A stretch of 52,148 nucleotides of DNA, from positions 1-52,148 of the IMG/VR virus record IMGVR_UViG_3300037137_001787. One strand, written 5' to 3'. A program made the position numbers and the translations under genes. Under the pieces are notes generated by a model. It saw only the letters and a list, made by a program, of their open reading frames with translations. It was not told the origin of the DNA and ran no database searches. The stretch is from a virus. Below are positions 1 through 8,467 of the stretch, one piece after another (position 1 is the first letter of the stretch; every line of letters starts with the position of its first letter).

Positions 1-127
1 GCATTATCAAAGGCATACCATCTATAACCAATTACTGCTCCAACTGTTGAATTTAATGTTTTGCTTACATTTGCCCATTGTGGTGTTGCAGTCCAGTTTA
101 CTGCACTATCATTAACCCAAGTCCCAG
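1..127. repeat. Terminal direct repeat, left copy (circular contig overlap)
   Basis: The first 127 bases are identical to 52022-52148. The overlap falls inside an open reading frame that stays open across the join. This indicates a circular molecule of about 52,021 bp (or a circularly permuted one) rather than true terminal repeats. The exact length of 127 equals a k-mer size commonly used by assemblers, which fits an assembly overlap. Confidence 0.95.
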
Positions 128-1925
128 TATTGTTAGTTGAAAAGATATACTGCCCGTTAGGATGCAATGCTGTAGTGTCATTGTATTGAATTGAGAATAA
201 TGTTGGTTGTCCTGCTGTGGTCTGATTATGTGATGCATCTGAGTAAGTTGGAGCTGTAGTATCTCCGACTGATGCTGTCTGCGTCCAGAAAGTTACCTTT
301 ATCAGTTCTGGTGTGGATGTTGTATTTCCTGCCAGTCTTACTTGTACATCAGTATTTTGATATTTTGTTGTTATAGACAAGCTGTTGTTTCCTGTCAGCG
401 TACCGCCAAGCTGAGAATATGTACTGCCATTATTCGCATACCAGACAGTGTAATTACTGTTTGCATCTGTGGTAGCATTGACGTCTATTTGATATGTTTC
501 ATTGCCTGTGCCAGCGTCATACCATGTTGTCAGATTGCCTGATGCTTTCATGGTATTATTCATGGTCTGGTTGATTTCGTCATTGGTGAGGGCACGGTTG
601 TATATCTGGACATTATCGATAAGACCATTAAAAGGATTACTACCCGAACCAGTCGCCCCTATCCCCAAGGGAACGTTATTAACTACAAGATTCTCTACAA
701 TTGGTTTAGTTGATACCAATATTCCATTATCATAAAAACACACATTAGAAGCAGAAAGCTTAAAAGTCATCGCTACATAATGCCAGTTCGTATCCGGTAT
801 AGTATATAAACTATCTATAATTACCCAACCATTATTATTATAAACAAATTGTAAATTGCCCCCTGTTGTTATATCAAAGTCATAATTTTCTAAATTTAAC
901 CCATACTTTCTGATTATTGTCCTTTCGTTTGCTGCCGTAACACTATTTAGTTTTATCCATGAAGATAATGTAATGTTTGTTGTTATATCTAAACTATTTG
1001 AATCTGGAATAGTAACATAATCATTTGTCCCATCAAATCTCAGCGCATTCCCGAACTTACCAGAACTATTCCAACCAGAAGTACCATTATTCAGTCCTGT
1101 ATTCATATTAGTGAGAGTGCCATTGTTATTTCCAGTAGTATTCTCATCATACGATACAGTGCCAGAACTACCATCAAACCGCCAATAAGAAATATAATCA
1201 TATACTTCCTGCCTGAGAAAGATACGATTCGTATCTCTGTTCAATGTGGTATTATCTTTGCTACTGTTACCCGTCCACGCATTGCCACCTTCACCAACAA
1301 TCCATGATTTAAGTTCAAAAGTAATATTCCCAGACATTTTATTAGCTTCTGCTTTCAGGAAATAAAGCCGGATTTCATCATTAACTATCCTGAATTGATA
1401 AGCAGATTTATTCAGAGTGGTAACATCATCGTAAATCTCAATATGTTCTTGTCCTGCCTGAAACATCCATCTACCGACTTTGATATTATGCTCATCGGCA
1501 TAATCCTTTATTTGTGAAAGCGAATAAGGAAACGTCAGATACGCCACTGTGATATTGACAGACACCATATTATTAAGCAAGGCTGTTTTGGTATAAGTCA
1601 GCGAAGGACTTATTTTGAACAGGCTCATGTCGAATTTGGTATTCGCCTTCGGGATTGAAATAGTCCTGTTATCCGCTGTAAAGTTCATTCTTGTTGGTAA
1701 GTCATCGATTTTGTAAGACCAGTTACCATTTGAGATATTCAACCATTCTTCGGGAATCCATTGATTATCCCATCGAAGATAAGTGGGATGATTAGAATAA
1801 GCACATTTACCGTCTGAGTAACATTCTTTCTGCCAACCATTACCATAGGTAACAGAATTCGCTGACGCTGCGCCTGCCAGTAACAAAATTGCTAACATGG
1901 ATATCAACATCAACGATTTATTCAT
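1..1925 (-). CDS. Secreted LamG-domain surface or fibre protein, N-terminal part (continues at 52021)
   Basis: This is the 5' part of a gene that crosses the circle junction and ends at 51901, giving 681 aa in all. The start at 1925 follows an AAGAGGTAAAAAGAA ribosome site. Residues 1-22 form a clear signal peptide ending AGAASA. A beta-rich N-terminal domain of about 190 residues follows, then a LamG/concanavalin-type module (starting YWRFDG, with GNALRFDGTNDYVTIPD and ending near GLIDNVQIYNRAL). Two Ig-like segments rich in N-x-S/T sites come last. LamG modules bind glycans, so a role on the virion tip or on the host surface is inferred. It lies in a run of genes that all carry signal peptides, directly downstream of the 163-aa secreted protein. 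Its natural C-terminus is lost: the stop codon lies in the end of a TnpB element. Confidence 0.85.
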   Translation of the reverse strand, partial: MNKSLMLISMLAILLLAGAASANSVTYGNGWQKECYSDGKCAYSNHPTYLRWDNQWIPEEWLNISNGNWSYKIDDLPTRMNFTADNRTISIPKANTKFDMSLFKISPSLTYTKTALLNNMVSVNITVAYLTFPYSLSQIKDYADEHNIKVGRWMFQAGQEHIEIYDDVTTLNKSAYQFRIVNDEIRLYFLKAEANKMSGNITFELKSWIVGEGGNAWTGNSSKDNTTLNRDTNRIFLRQEVYDYISYWRFDGSSGTVSYDENTTGNNNGTLTNMNTGLNNGTSGWNSSGKFGNALRFDGTNDYVTIPDSNSLDITTNITLSSWIKLNSVTAANERTIIRKYGLNLENYDFDITTGGNLQFVYNNNGWVIIDSLYTIPDTNWHYVAMTFKLSASNVCFYDNGILVSTKPIVENLVVNNVPLGIGATGSGSNPFNGLIDNVQIYNRALTNDEINQTMNNTMKASGNLTTWYDAGTGNETYQIDVNATTDANSNYTVWYANNGSTYSQLGGTLTGNNSLSITTKYQNTDVQVRLAGNTTSTPELIKVTFWTQTASVGDTTAPTYSDASHNQTTAGQPTLFSIQYNDTTALHPNGQYIFSTNNTGTWVNDSAVNWTATPQWANVSKTLNSTVGAVIGYRWYAFDN

Positions 1926-1938
1926 TTCTTTTTACCTC

Positions 1939-2430
1939 TTAATATATTGCAGATATTGTTACCGTCTGCGAATATACATCAGACGGTGAATCTTTCGGAA
2001 CTGTCAGGGTGAACGTTAGTGTTGTGTCGCCAATTGGGAATTTATTATCCGTTGGTACTCCTGTAACAACAGTAGTATCCGCAGGCATTTCATTTGGCGA
2101 GACAGAACCTATCCATTTACTGAGTTCAATAGATATAGGAACATTAGTTGGTGCTGACATACCACACACGGGAAGGAATCCACTTGTGGTTATACTTAAC
2201 TTCAAATCCTTCGCATATGTATTTATAATTTCATTGGAGTCCAATGTTTCAAAGTTCAAAGTATTAGTATTTACACCGATTCCTATTAAGTTTGGTGGGC
2301 ACGCATCTGCTATGTTTACCACTTTGACTTTTCCCGTAACGATTGTTCCCGAACTTTCAGCCATAACAACTGGCTGTACCGTAACTATCATCAAGATAGC
2401 TACTATTGCCATCGCTAATATTTTTTTCAT
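1939..2430 (-). CDS. Small secreted beta-sandwich protein
   Basis: This 163-aa protein has a signal peptide (residues 1-24, ending VVMA). It then has a beta-strand-rich body whose C-terminus reads like an archaeal Ig-like surface domain (LTFTLTVPKDSPSDVYSQTV). Two cysteines, in ADACPP and LPVCGM, could form one disulfide outside the cell. It overlaps the upstream membrane-anchored protein by 4 bases (ATGA), so the two are probably translationally coupled. I do not recognise a family. Its place between fibre-like and LamG genes suggests a surface or virion accessory role; that is inference. Confidence 0.75.
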   Translation of the reverse strand: MKKILAMAIVAILMIVTVQPVVMAESSGTIVTGKVKVVNIADACPPNLIGIGVNTNTLNFETLDSNEIINTYAKDLKLSITTSGFLPVCGMSAPTNVPISIELSKWIGSVSPNEMPADTTVVTGVPTDNKFPIGDTTLTFTLTVPKDSPSDVYSQTVTISAIY

Positions 2431-2957
2431 TTCTTTTCAACCTCTTTCGATTTGTTCTTTTTATTCTTTATCACAATTCCGATAAATACCAGTATTAAGA
2501 ACACCAGTATTATTGAATTTATGAAATTTATATTCGAATAATCTACATTGTTAGACTGTTTATCAACACCCAAAACATTTAGAATTATCTGTTTTCCAAG
2601 TTTTACATTTACTTTGCCAGTTTCTTCAGTAAATACAAAAATCGTTCCATTGAGTTGTTCTTTTCCTGAGTAATCCTTTGGAATATTAATTTTTACATTA
2701 ATATCTGTTAATTCTTTTGGAACTAAGGTTAGTTCTTTTGGATATTCAAGATATTTTGATACATCGCCAATAACATTTAACTTAACTGTTATTGTATCAT
2801 TTGCATCATTCAACACTCCATATTTTGTATAACTACTGTTTCCAATACTTACATTTATAGAAAGCGAACCAATGGTTTGTTGAAGAGCAGATGCCTGCCC
2901 GATAAAAAACAAAGCTGAGATAAGAATCAGCACGAAAAATAAGCTAACTTTGGGCAT
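2427..2957 (-). CDS. Membrane-anchored extracytoplasmic Ig-like protein
   Basis: The start is taken at 2957 (MPKVSLFFVL), because the longer reading frame from 3029 only adds residues inside the upstream gene and would bury the signal peptide. The 176-aa product has a signal peptide (to about residue 25), an Ig/NEW3-like beta domain (PKELTLVPKELTDINVKI), one C-terminal transmembrane helix (INSIILVFLILVFIGIVI) and a basic tail rich in Lys. The topology is outside domain, membrane anchor, short cytoplasmic tail. This is unusual inside a tailed-virus structural operon. It might act in superinfection exclusion, in surface remodelling or as an envelope-exposed docking protein; none is proven. Confidence 0.72.
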   Translation of the reverse strand: MPKVSLFFVLILISALFFIGQASALQQTIGSLSINVSIGNSSYTKYGVLNDANDTITVKLNVIGDVSKYLEYPKELTLVPKELTDINVKINIPKDYSGKEQLNGTIFVFTEETGKVNVKLGKQIILNVLGVDKQSNNVDYSNINFINSIILVFLILVFIGIVIKNKKNKSKEVEKK

Positions 2958-5298
2958 ACTCAATCTCAATTTTATCGCCGTTTCGAGGAGATGAAGTGAA
3001 GTTGATGCTTTTCGTTGCAACACTTTCACTATAAGAGCCTGCTGTAAAGTTAAGTGGTTGCCTAAGTCCGTTCACATAAACTCTTGTAGAATTTACAAGA
3101 TAATTGACTGAAAGAGTATAATTTTGTTCTGTTCCTGATGCCGTGAATTGCTCAGTAGAGATTGTCGTGAATCCCATCGTACTCGCTATTGTGATGTTTG
3201 TTCCTGATTGCGTGAGAGTGATATTAGTACCCTGCACAAGGGAAGCATTTGCAGTTATTACAGGTTGCCCACTAACATTTATCCCGCCGCCCGTTGATGT
3301 ACCTGTATTCTGGTCAGTGTCGCAATTCCACCATGAACCATTCCAGATATTTTTATCTGTGCCTGTGCATATTGTAGCATTTACCACTTTCATGAAAGTA
3401 GTATTGACAAATGCTCGGTCTTGTGTATCGTTTGATTGCAACCCCGTGATTGAACTATTCTGAGTATCTTCTATCTCTTGCAAACCTGTTATGTTTCCAA
3501 CCCCAAGAGTTATCCATTGCTTCAACCCGTTCCAGAAAGTGTTTGAAGTTGAACCTGTTATGGTTGGCTCTTTCCCTGCCAAGTCGGAAACAAGACCTGA
3601 AACATTGGCTTGTGGCAACGCAGGTATAACCGAATAATTAATTGTTCCTGTAAGATTGGCTGCGTTCTGGTTATACAGGTCAGCATATTGATTAACTTCA
3701 TTAAGTGTGATCCCCCCACCAGTTCCACCAGATGAACTGATTTGAGCTACACAAGCCGAAGGGCAACCAGACCATGTAATTGTGACATTTGAGCCTGCTG
3801 ACACATTGTTTAGTTTCAAGTCATAGGTAGCGTTGTAAGTAGCGTTCCAGTTAGCCAAATTGTCTGCGACTGTGTTATTTGGGGCATTAGTTAAGAGGGT
3901 ATGGTAAGAACTATTGTAGGTAGCATTCCAGTTTACGAGATTACCATTAACTATACTGGTGGTACTATTGTGAGTATCGAGTATCTCCTGCAAGCCTGAA
4001 ATATAACTTATCAAAATATCCTTGAATGTTTTATCCCAACCATAGAATTTACTGGCTGTAGATGAACTAATAGCAGGTTCTTTTCCCGACAAATCTGAAA
4101 TTAGATTCGTTACTTGCGTTTCGGTTATCTGAGCGCTTGAATTAACTACCGTAAGTGTGGTTTTTGAGGTTACTGTATCCCATATAGCTTCCTTCGATGC
4201 AATAGTATTATTCGGATAAGTCGTTCTCTCATCTTTGATTGTAACATCGGTCGTTCCAGTATATGTCAAAGGACTCTGAGCAGTTACGGAAGATACATTT
4301 CCTCCTGCTGCTCCGGTCTGGTCTGTGCCACAGGTTACGGTTTCTCCATCGTCTGAGACTAACTTTCCTGTTGTGGCATTGCATACCGGTATTTCAGCAT
4401 GAAACGAAGTATTGAAGTTCGTTCCGAATGCTGAAGTAAGAAGGTAATTAACCAGGGAGGAATTAGGGAAGTTTCCTGCATAACTGGAAATCAACAAATA
4501 ATTGACAAGCGAAGAATTTGGGTAATTCCCGTTTAGGTTCGCTATCGTGGTGTTCGGAAAATTACCGGAATAAGTCAGGATAGGAAGAAAAGTAGTATTG
4601 ACGTAAGTCCTGTCTGCCGTATCGTTGTTCTGCAATGTGATTATCAAAACCGAATGAGAATCATAAGTAGCGTTATAGGTAGCATTCCAGTTTGCGAGGT
4701 TTCCGGCTACTGTTGAAGTGGTGTTGGCATAAGTTGAATTATATGTTGTCGTCCATGTTGATGGCGCTGTTATTGTACATATGATGTCGTCGGTTCCTGT
4801 GCAATCCAGAGTTCCTGCGGGTGCGCCGGTGACTGAAGATACATTACCACCGCCAGCACCACTTCCATAACTACCGTTCTTCAAGAACACTGCTGAGAAG
4901 TTGCGGGAATATATCGTCCCTTTCTTATTTGAGTATACTTCAAAGCCGTAATAATGAGTTCCTGTGGACTCGTTAAAAGCTATCTCATACGAGCCAACCT
5001 GAGCGTACACAGACTGAGTTAAGTTGAACCGCCCTAATGATTCGCCATCACGCATGAACCGCCCGTATAGAGGCGCAGTGAAGTTCATACGAGCATCCCA
5101 GGAAGCTTTCAGGAATGTGACTCCATCGCCGGTTGCGAGGGTGATATTGTGTAACTCACTGTATGATGCTGCAGTTGTATATTCGGTACTGTTTGAAGCA
5201 ATGCCAGAAACTACGTCATACGTTGCTCCCGCCATCGGTATTAGCAATAGCATTGAGGTAATACAAAGTATTACAAGTCGTAGTTTCTGGTTACTCAT
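2944..5298 (-). CDS. Tail-fibre-like protein with a Sec signal peptide
   Basis: This 784-aa protein begins with a signal peptide ending MAGATYD, then carries repeated fibre modules: paired NLANWNATYNATYD segments, SSLVNYLL repeats, GLQEI-DT-N repeats, and two SDL(S/A)GKEP repeats of the kind found in phage tail fibres. The C-terminal 70 residues (TRVYVNGLRQPL, then FTSSPRNGDKIEIEYAQS) match the end domain of many tail fibres. It has very many N-x-S/T sites. Recognition as a fibre rests on these repeat styles. The signal peptide implies export by Sec and possible N-glycosylation, which is unusual for a fibre. It lies directly after the holin-like gene and may be the receptor-binding protein. 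Confidence 0.8.
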   Translation of the reverse strand: MSNQKLRLVILCITSMLLLIPMAGATYDVVSGIASNSTEYTTAASYSELHNITLATGDGVTFLKASWDARMNFTAPLYGRFMRDGESLGRFNLTQSVYAQVGSYEIAFNESTGTHYYGFEVYSNKKGTIYSRNFSAVFLKNGSYGSGAGGGNVSSVTGAPAGTLDCTGTDDIICTITAPSTWTTTYNSTYANTTSTVAGNLANWNATYNATYDSHSVLIITLQNNDTADRTYVNTTFLPILTYSGNFPNTTIANLNGNYPNSSLVNYLLISSYAGNFPNSSLVNYLLTSAFGTNFNTSFHAEIPVCNATTGKLVSDDGETVTCGTDQTGAAGGNVSSVTAQSPLTYTGTTDVTIKDERTTYPNNTIASKEAIWDTVTSKTTLTVVNSSAQITETQVTNLISDLSGKEPAISSSTASKFYGWDKTFKDILISYISGLQEILDTHNSTTSIVNGNLVNWNATYNSSYHTLLTNAPNNTVADNLANWNATYNATYDLKLNNVSAGSNVTITWSGCPSACVAQISSSGGTGGGITLNEVNQYADLYNQNAANLTGTINYSVIPALPQANVSGLVSDLAGKEPTITGSTSNTFWNGLKQWITLGVGNITGLQEIEDTQNSSITGLQSNDTQDRAFVNTTFMKVVNATICTGTDKNIWNGSWWNCDTDQNTGTSTGGGINVSGQPVITANASLVQGTNITLTQSGTNITIASTMGFTTISTEQFTASGTEQNYTLSVNYLVNSTRVYVNGLRQPLNFTAGSYSESVATKSINFTSSPRNGDKIEIEYAQS

Positions 5299-5301
5299 GT
5301 T

Positions 5302-5619
5302 CTAAGTTCCTGGATCGTCTGTTTTACTTTCAAGATATGATTTTACAAGTTTGCTGACGATTGCCTGCAAACCATAGCCTGCCAAGACCGCTGCTTTGAT
5401 CGCATCCGTATCAATCACATCGACTTTCGCCGGGAGTCCAAAAAGAACAGCGACAATTACGCCGAGCAAAAGTACAGCAACATACTTCCAGTTCACTGTA
5501 GTTGCCGGATCATTCCATTTGTTCAGGATGTATGGGAATATAACTGCTAATGTCGCACCAAGAATCATCAGTGCTGCATATATCAGCATTTCAGTTCCAC
5601 CTGCTATTTCTATTGCCAT
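5302..5619 (-). CDS. Holin-like small membrane protein
   Basis: This 105-aa protein has two strong transmembrane helices (residues about 8-30, and 44-62 with VAVLLLGVIVAVLFGL). An amphipathic C-terminal helix and a charged tail (KSYLESKTDDPGT) follow. Size, topology and position next to an XhlA-like gene fit a holin or other lysis-membrane protein. There is no signature motif, so the call rests on topology and context. It is packed 1 base after the preceding secreted protein gene. Confidence 0.55.
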   Translation of the reverse strand: MAIEIAGGTEMLIYAALMILGATLAVIFPYILNKWNDPATTVNWKYVAVLLLGVIVAVLFGLPAKVDVIDTDAIKAAVLAGYGLQAIVSKLVKSYLESKTDDPGT

Positions 5620-5620
5620 T

Positions 5621-6001
5621 TCAGTTCACCTTATTCCTGCATTCTTTATCGTACCCTCTACACCAGCCATTACCTTCATTATCATATGGTCTGGTCATAT
5701 CGGGTTGTATGAATGTAACGGTTTTTATTCCTGCTTTCTGGTTCTCAATCTTCCTGAGCCATTCACGGAGTTGCTGGTAATTTTCCCTATTTCGCCCGCT
5801 ATTCGTATGATGGATAACAGCATCCTCAAGAGTATCCATAGTCCATCTATCTCTACTTCCTGCATCGTATGCAGTCAGGGAAACTTTGACAACTTCATAT
5901 TCGCTCATATGTTCTCCCGTCCTGAGTTCAGGAGGGATGTATGCGCTTGCTGTAAATGCAAGCATTATTATGGTGAGTATCACCATTAGTTTCTTGTTCA
6001 T
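5621..6001 (-). CDS. Small secreted protein of the membrane/lysis group
   Basis: The start at 6001 is chosen because its ATG overlaps the upstream stop as TAATG and because it places a signal peptide (MNKKLMVILTIIMLAF, ending ASA) at the N-terminus. A longer frame to 6082 runs into the neighbour. The mature part (about 105 aa) has a conserved-looking SLTAYDAGSRDRWTMDTLED segment and a C-terminal WCRGYDKEC cysteine pair. It has no recognised domain. It sits between an XhlA-like protein and a holin-like protein, so a spanin-like or wall-acting role is possible but unproven. Confidence 0.65.
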   Translation of the reverse strand: MNKKLMVILTIIMLAFTASAYIPPELRTGEHMSEYEVVKVSLTAYDAGSRDRWTMDTLEDAVIHHTNSGRNRENYQQLREWLRKIENQKAGIKTVTFIQPDMTRPYDNEGNGWCRGYDKECRNKVN

Positions 6002-6294
6002 TATTTCACTGCTCCAAATGTTGTTAACAGCCATGTTGTAAGTATGACTGTAATCAGACTTAGCACTATGGGTACAATCCACATTGCTCCGGCAATCTTA
6101 TGGCGCCAATCGCAAAGTGTTGTAATCTCTTTTTTGTGCTCGTCAAGTCTTGAATGAGCTTTATTTGCAATAACTTCAATATTGTCAAATTGTACTTTCC
6201 AATATTTATCCTGGGATTCGGCTCTTTCTTTGAGATTATCATCCATTCTATCTAATCTGTCAAGAATCGCCCGAAGTTCTGAACTTTCTGACAT
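6001..6294 (-). CDS. XhlA-like coiled-coil membrane protein
   Basis: This 97-aa protein starts with a charged coiled coil (LRAILDRLDRMDDNLKERAE, continuing to about residue 60) and ends in one transmembrane helix (MWIVPIVLSLITVILTTWLL). This is the layout of the XhlA/haemolysin family, which works with holins in phage lysis. It overlaps the upstream connector gene by 1 base and the downstream secreted gene by 1 base. The family call rests on layout and context. Confidence 0.6.
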   Translation of the reverse strand: MSESSELRAILDRLDRMDDNLKERAESQDKYWKVQFDNIEVIANKAHSRLDEHKKEITTLCDWRHKIAGAMWIVPIVLSLITVILTTWLLTTFGAVK

Positions 6295-6647
6295 TATGCA
6301 TTCGCCTTCTTCACAGAATAATTTGAAGATGTTGCTGCTGCTTCTTCTTCGATTGTCTCGAATACAAGTGCTTTTGCTGCTAATCTTAGATTCTCTGCTT
6401 TCTTATCGAGACTATAATATTTTGCACCGGATTCTCCCGGAAGACCGCCAGTAAGATGTAATCTTTCGTACCATCCAGCCTTGGATAATAATGATGATGA
6501 TGCTTTCGTTACTGTTGTTGTCAGTGAGTACATATCAATCCATCCCTGTATCTCGCGTTCAGCCTGATCGATGATTTCCTGAAGTATTGTATCTGCTTCA
6601 GCAGTTCCTACCTGCTTCCTGAATTCAGCTACTGAAAGTGTACTCAA
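6294..6647 (-). CDS. Putative head-tail connector protein
   Basis: This 117-aa, mostly alpha-helical protein has an N-terminal EFRKQVGTAEADTILQEIID segment and a helical C-terminus with an acidic patch (FETIEEEAAAT). Its size, position shortly after the capsid gene and helical content resemble the gp6-type connector proteins of HK97-like viruses. It overlaps the previous small gene by 4 bases (ATGA). No diagnostic motif was seen. Confidence 0.5.
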   Translation of the reverse strand: MSTLSVAEFRKQVGTAEADTILQEIIDQAEREIQGWIDMYSLTTTVTKASSSLLSKAGWYERLHLTGGLPGESGAKYYSLDKKAENLRLAAKALVFETIEEEAAATSSNYSVKKANA

Positions 6648-6892
6648 TCGCCTACCTCCGGTCTTTTTCTAATATCGATCTTATTTGATTTCGGGATTGA
6701 ATTTGTATCGACGGGCGCATTGTCGATTTTATAAGTATCTGGATCATTGATACCCAATCCTTCTATTGTTATGTGCAAATCATCAAGTCCATATAATCCA
6801 GTAGTTGCTATTCCTGATGAATCTTTTAATGCTCGCTCACGCTCTCTCTGCCATGCTCCTGAAAGTTCCTTCTCTGATTGTGCTGTGATCAT
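6644..6892 (-). CDS. Small structural-module protein of unknown function
   Basis: This 82-aa hydrophilic protein lies between the beta-rich virion protein and the connector-size protein, and its stop overlaps the next start. It has a helical N-terminus (WQRERERALKD) and a Pro/Asp-rich C-terminus. No family is recognised. Gene position suggests a capsid-tail joining accessory. Confidence 0.6.
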   Translation of the reverse strand: MITAQSEKELSGAWQRERERALKDSSGIATTGLYGLDDLHITIEGLGINDPDTYKIDNAPVDTNSIPKSNKIDIRKRPEVGD

Positions 6893-6897
6893 ATATA

Positions 6898-7284
6898 TTA
6901 AATTACATAGACTATTACAGATATTGTTGCTGCTGCTCCTGTTTGTGCGTTCGTTGCGGTTGCTTGGAATGTTATATTCCCTGCAACTACAATACCGTGC
7001 GGCGTTGCTGCTGCAACCATTCCAACATCTAATGTCTTTGCTCCTTCTGCCACTGATGCTTTTGAGTAATGAGATGTCCCGTCTGCATCAAGAACCGCAA
7101 TTGTCACGGTGGTTGTGCCAACAAGCGCAGGAACATCATAAATCATTTTAACGATTCTTCCGCATACTTCTTGGGATGTACTTCCAACCGTCCCTTCCGC
7201 TGCAATTGTAATCGGAATTACCCGTTGTCCGACTGGATATATTGGGTCTCCTCTTTTATCTTCTGTGGTCAATACTGTTACCAT
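6898..7284 (-). CDS. Beta-rich virion protein
   Basis: This 128-aa protein is nearly all predicted beta strand with many small residues (VTIAVLDADGTSHYSKASVA). It starts after a GAGGTGAAAAT ribosome site and follows the capsid gene. It lacks a signal peptide, unlike the beta proteins further down the operon. The likely role is a capsid-vertex, head-completion or minor decoration protein. The family is not recognised. Confidence 0.6.
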   Translation of the reverse strand: MVTVLTTEDKRGDPIYPVGQRVIPITIAAEGTVGSTSQEVCGRIVKMIYDVPALVGTTTVTIAVLDADGTSHYSKASVAEGAKTLDVGMVAAATPHGIVVAGNITFQATATNAQTGAAATISVIVYVI

Positions 7285-7344
7285 ATTTTCACCTCATAAA
7301 AATAAAAACAGAAAGAGAGAATTATCCCTCTTCCAAGTTCAACC

Positions 7345-8454
7345 TTATGAAGTCCAGTGGTAATGAGCGGATGCCGCAGGATGCAGATAGTTCACATCGC
7401 AACGCATAGTTGCAGTCAGTGTATGTAGTTCTTTCTCAATATCATCGAACTTATTCACTGTTGTATCTCTGCGCATTGCAATACCAAATGCTCGCTTTGC
7501 TTCCATGACCACAAGACCCACATCGTTCGAGTCCACGTATGCCCAGGGATTTGTTCCATCAACTGTGGTACTGCCGTTGTCAGTAATGAATATATTCAAT
7601 CCATACACATTTTTTGGCAGTCTTCCAGTACGGATGACCTCAGAACCGCCCGCATAGTTCGCATATGCAAGTTGGTCCTTGTGCATCAGATCATGTTCAA
7701 CAACACTCGTTATAATGGCTGTATCTGGGAAGAACCCTGCTTTACGGATGGTATTAACACAGTCAAGCATTGCAGCCAATGATCCACCGGCTGTATTTGC
7801 GCCTGCTGTGGTGATTGACCCTACACCAGTTCCATTGGTGATGAGTGCTGTCAGAGAGTCGTAATTGAGTTTGTTCTCAATCGCTGCGCCCGCAAAGAAG
7901 ATTTCTTCTGCAACTACATCAACAAGCCCATCCTCAACCATCTCGTATGATATCCTGGGTTTCATACCGTATTTCACGATACTGAAATCCCTATATCCAT
8001 ACTCCTGTGTTCTATCAGGTATTGGCGCGCCTTCACTGACTACAGGTGCGTTTACCTGTGCTTCTCCGAGAGGGACACGAAGAGCATTTGATTTGGTCTG
8101 GTACATCGCCACTCCAGCATTACGGAACACTTTCATTTTATCCGCTCCTGCTAAGACCGTCCTCAACACCTCTTCGTTCAGAAGTGAGGTCGATGCGATA
8201 CTTTCTGTCAATAACAGTTCGGCTGCCGGATATCTGGTTGCATCAGGTTCATCGTTCAGGAATGCGTCTATCTTGGATGCACCAAGTTGTGCCGGAAGTC
8301 CAAGAACAAGTTTTCTTCTCTGTCTGTTCCCATACTTCTCTCCTTTAATATCGAGTTGCGCTATTTCAAGCATTTTTGAAAGTGTTGCAACGTGAGGATC
8401 GTTTGACGCAGGTCTATACTGCATTGGTTCCACATTAATTGATTTTTCACTCAT
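7345..8454 (-). CDS. HK97-fold major capsid protein
   Basis: This 369-aa protein has the HK97 capsid layout: a helical N-terminal arm of about 100 residues, then the E-loop/P-domain region (VVSEGAPIPDRTQEYGYRDF, KYGMKPRISYEMVEDG) and a long spine helix. The A-domain region (GFFPDTAIITSVVEHDLM) and C-terminal strands follow. The start follows an AAGGAGACC ribosome site. It forms the icosahedral shell after cleavage of the scaffold. The neighbouring decoration and protease-scaffold genes confirm the assignment. Confidence 0.93.
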   Translation of the reverse strand: MSEKSINVEPMQYRPASNDPHVATLSKMLEIAQLDIKGEKYGNRQRRKLVLGLPAQLGASKIDAFLNDEPDATRYPAAELLLTESIASTSLLNEEVLRTVLAGADKMKVFRNAGVAMYQTKSNALRVPLGEAQVNAPVVSEGAPIPDRTQEYGYRDFSIVKYGMKPRISYEMVEDGLVDVVAEEIFFAGAAIENKLNYDSLTALITNGTGVGSITTAGANTAGGSLAAMLDCVNTIRKAGFFPDTAIITSVVEHDLMHKDQLAYANYAGGSEVIRTGRLPKNVYGLNIFITDNGSTTVDGTNPWAYVDSNDVGLVVMEAKRAFGIAMRRDTTVNKFDDIEKELHTLTATMRCDVNYLHPAASAHYHWTS

Positions 8455-8467
8455 GATTTTGGTCTCC

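Noticed and set aside
2009-2485. 158-codon plus-strand frame
   Set aside because: Antisense to the 163-aa secreted protein, which has a signal peptide and coupled starts.
5396-5989. 197-codon plus-strand frame
   Set aside because: Opposite the holin-like and secreted genes, which have proper starts, signal peptide and operon spacing.
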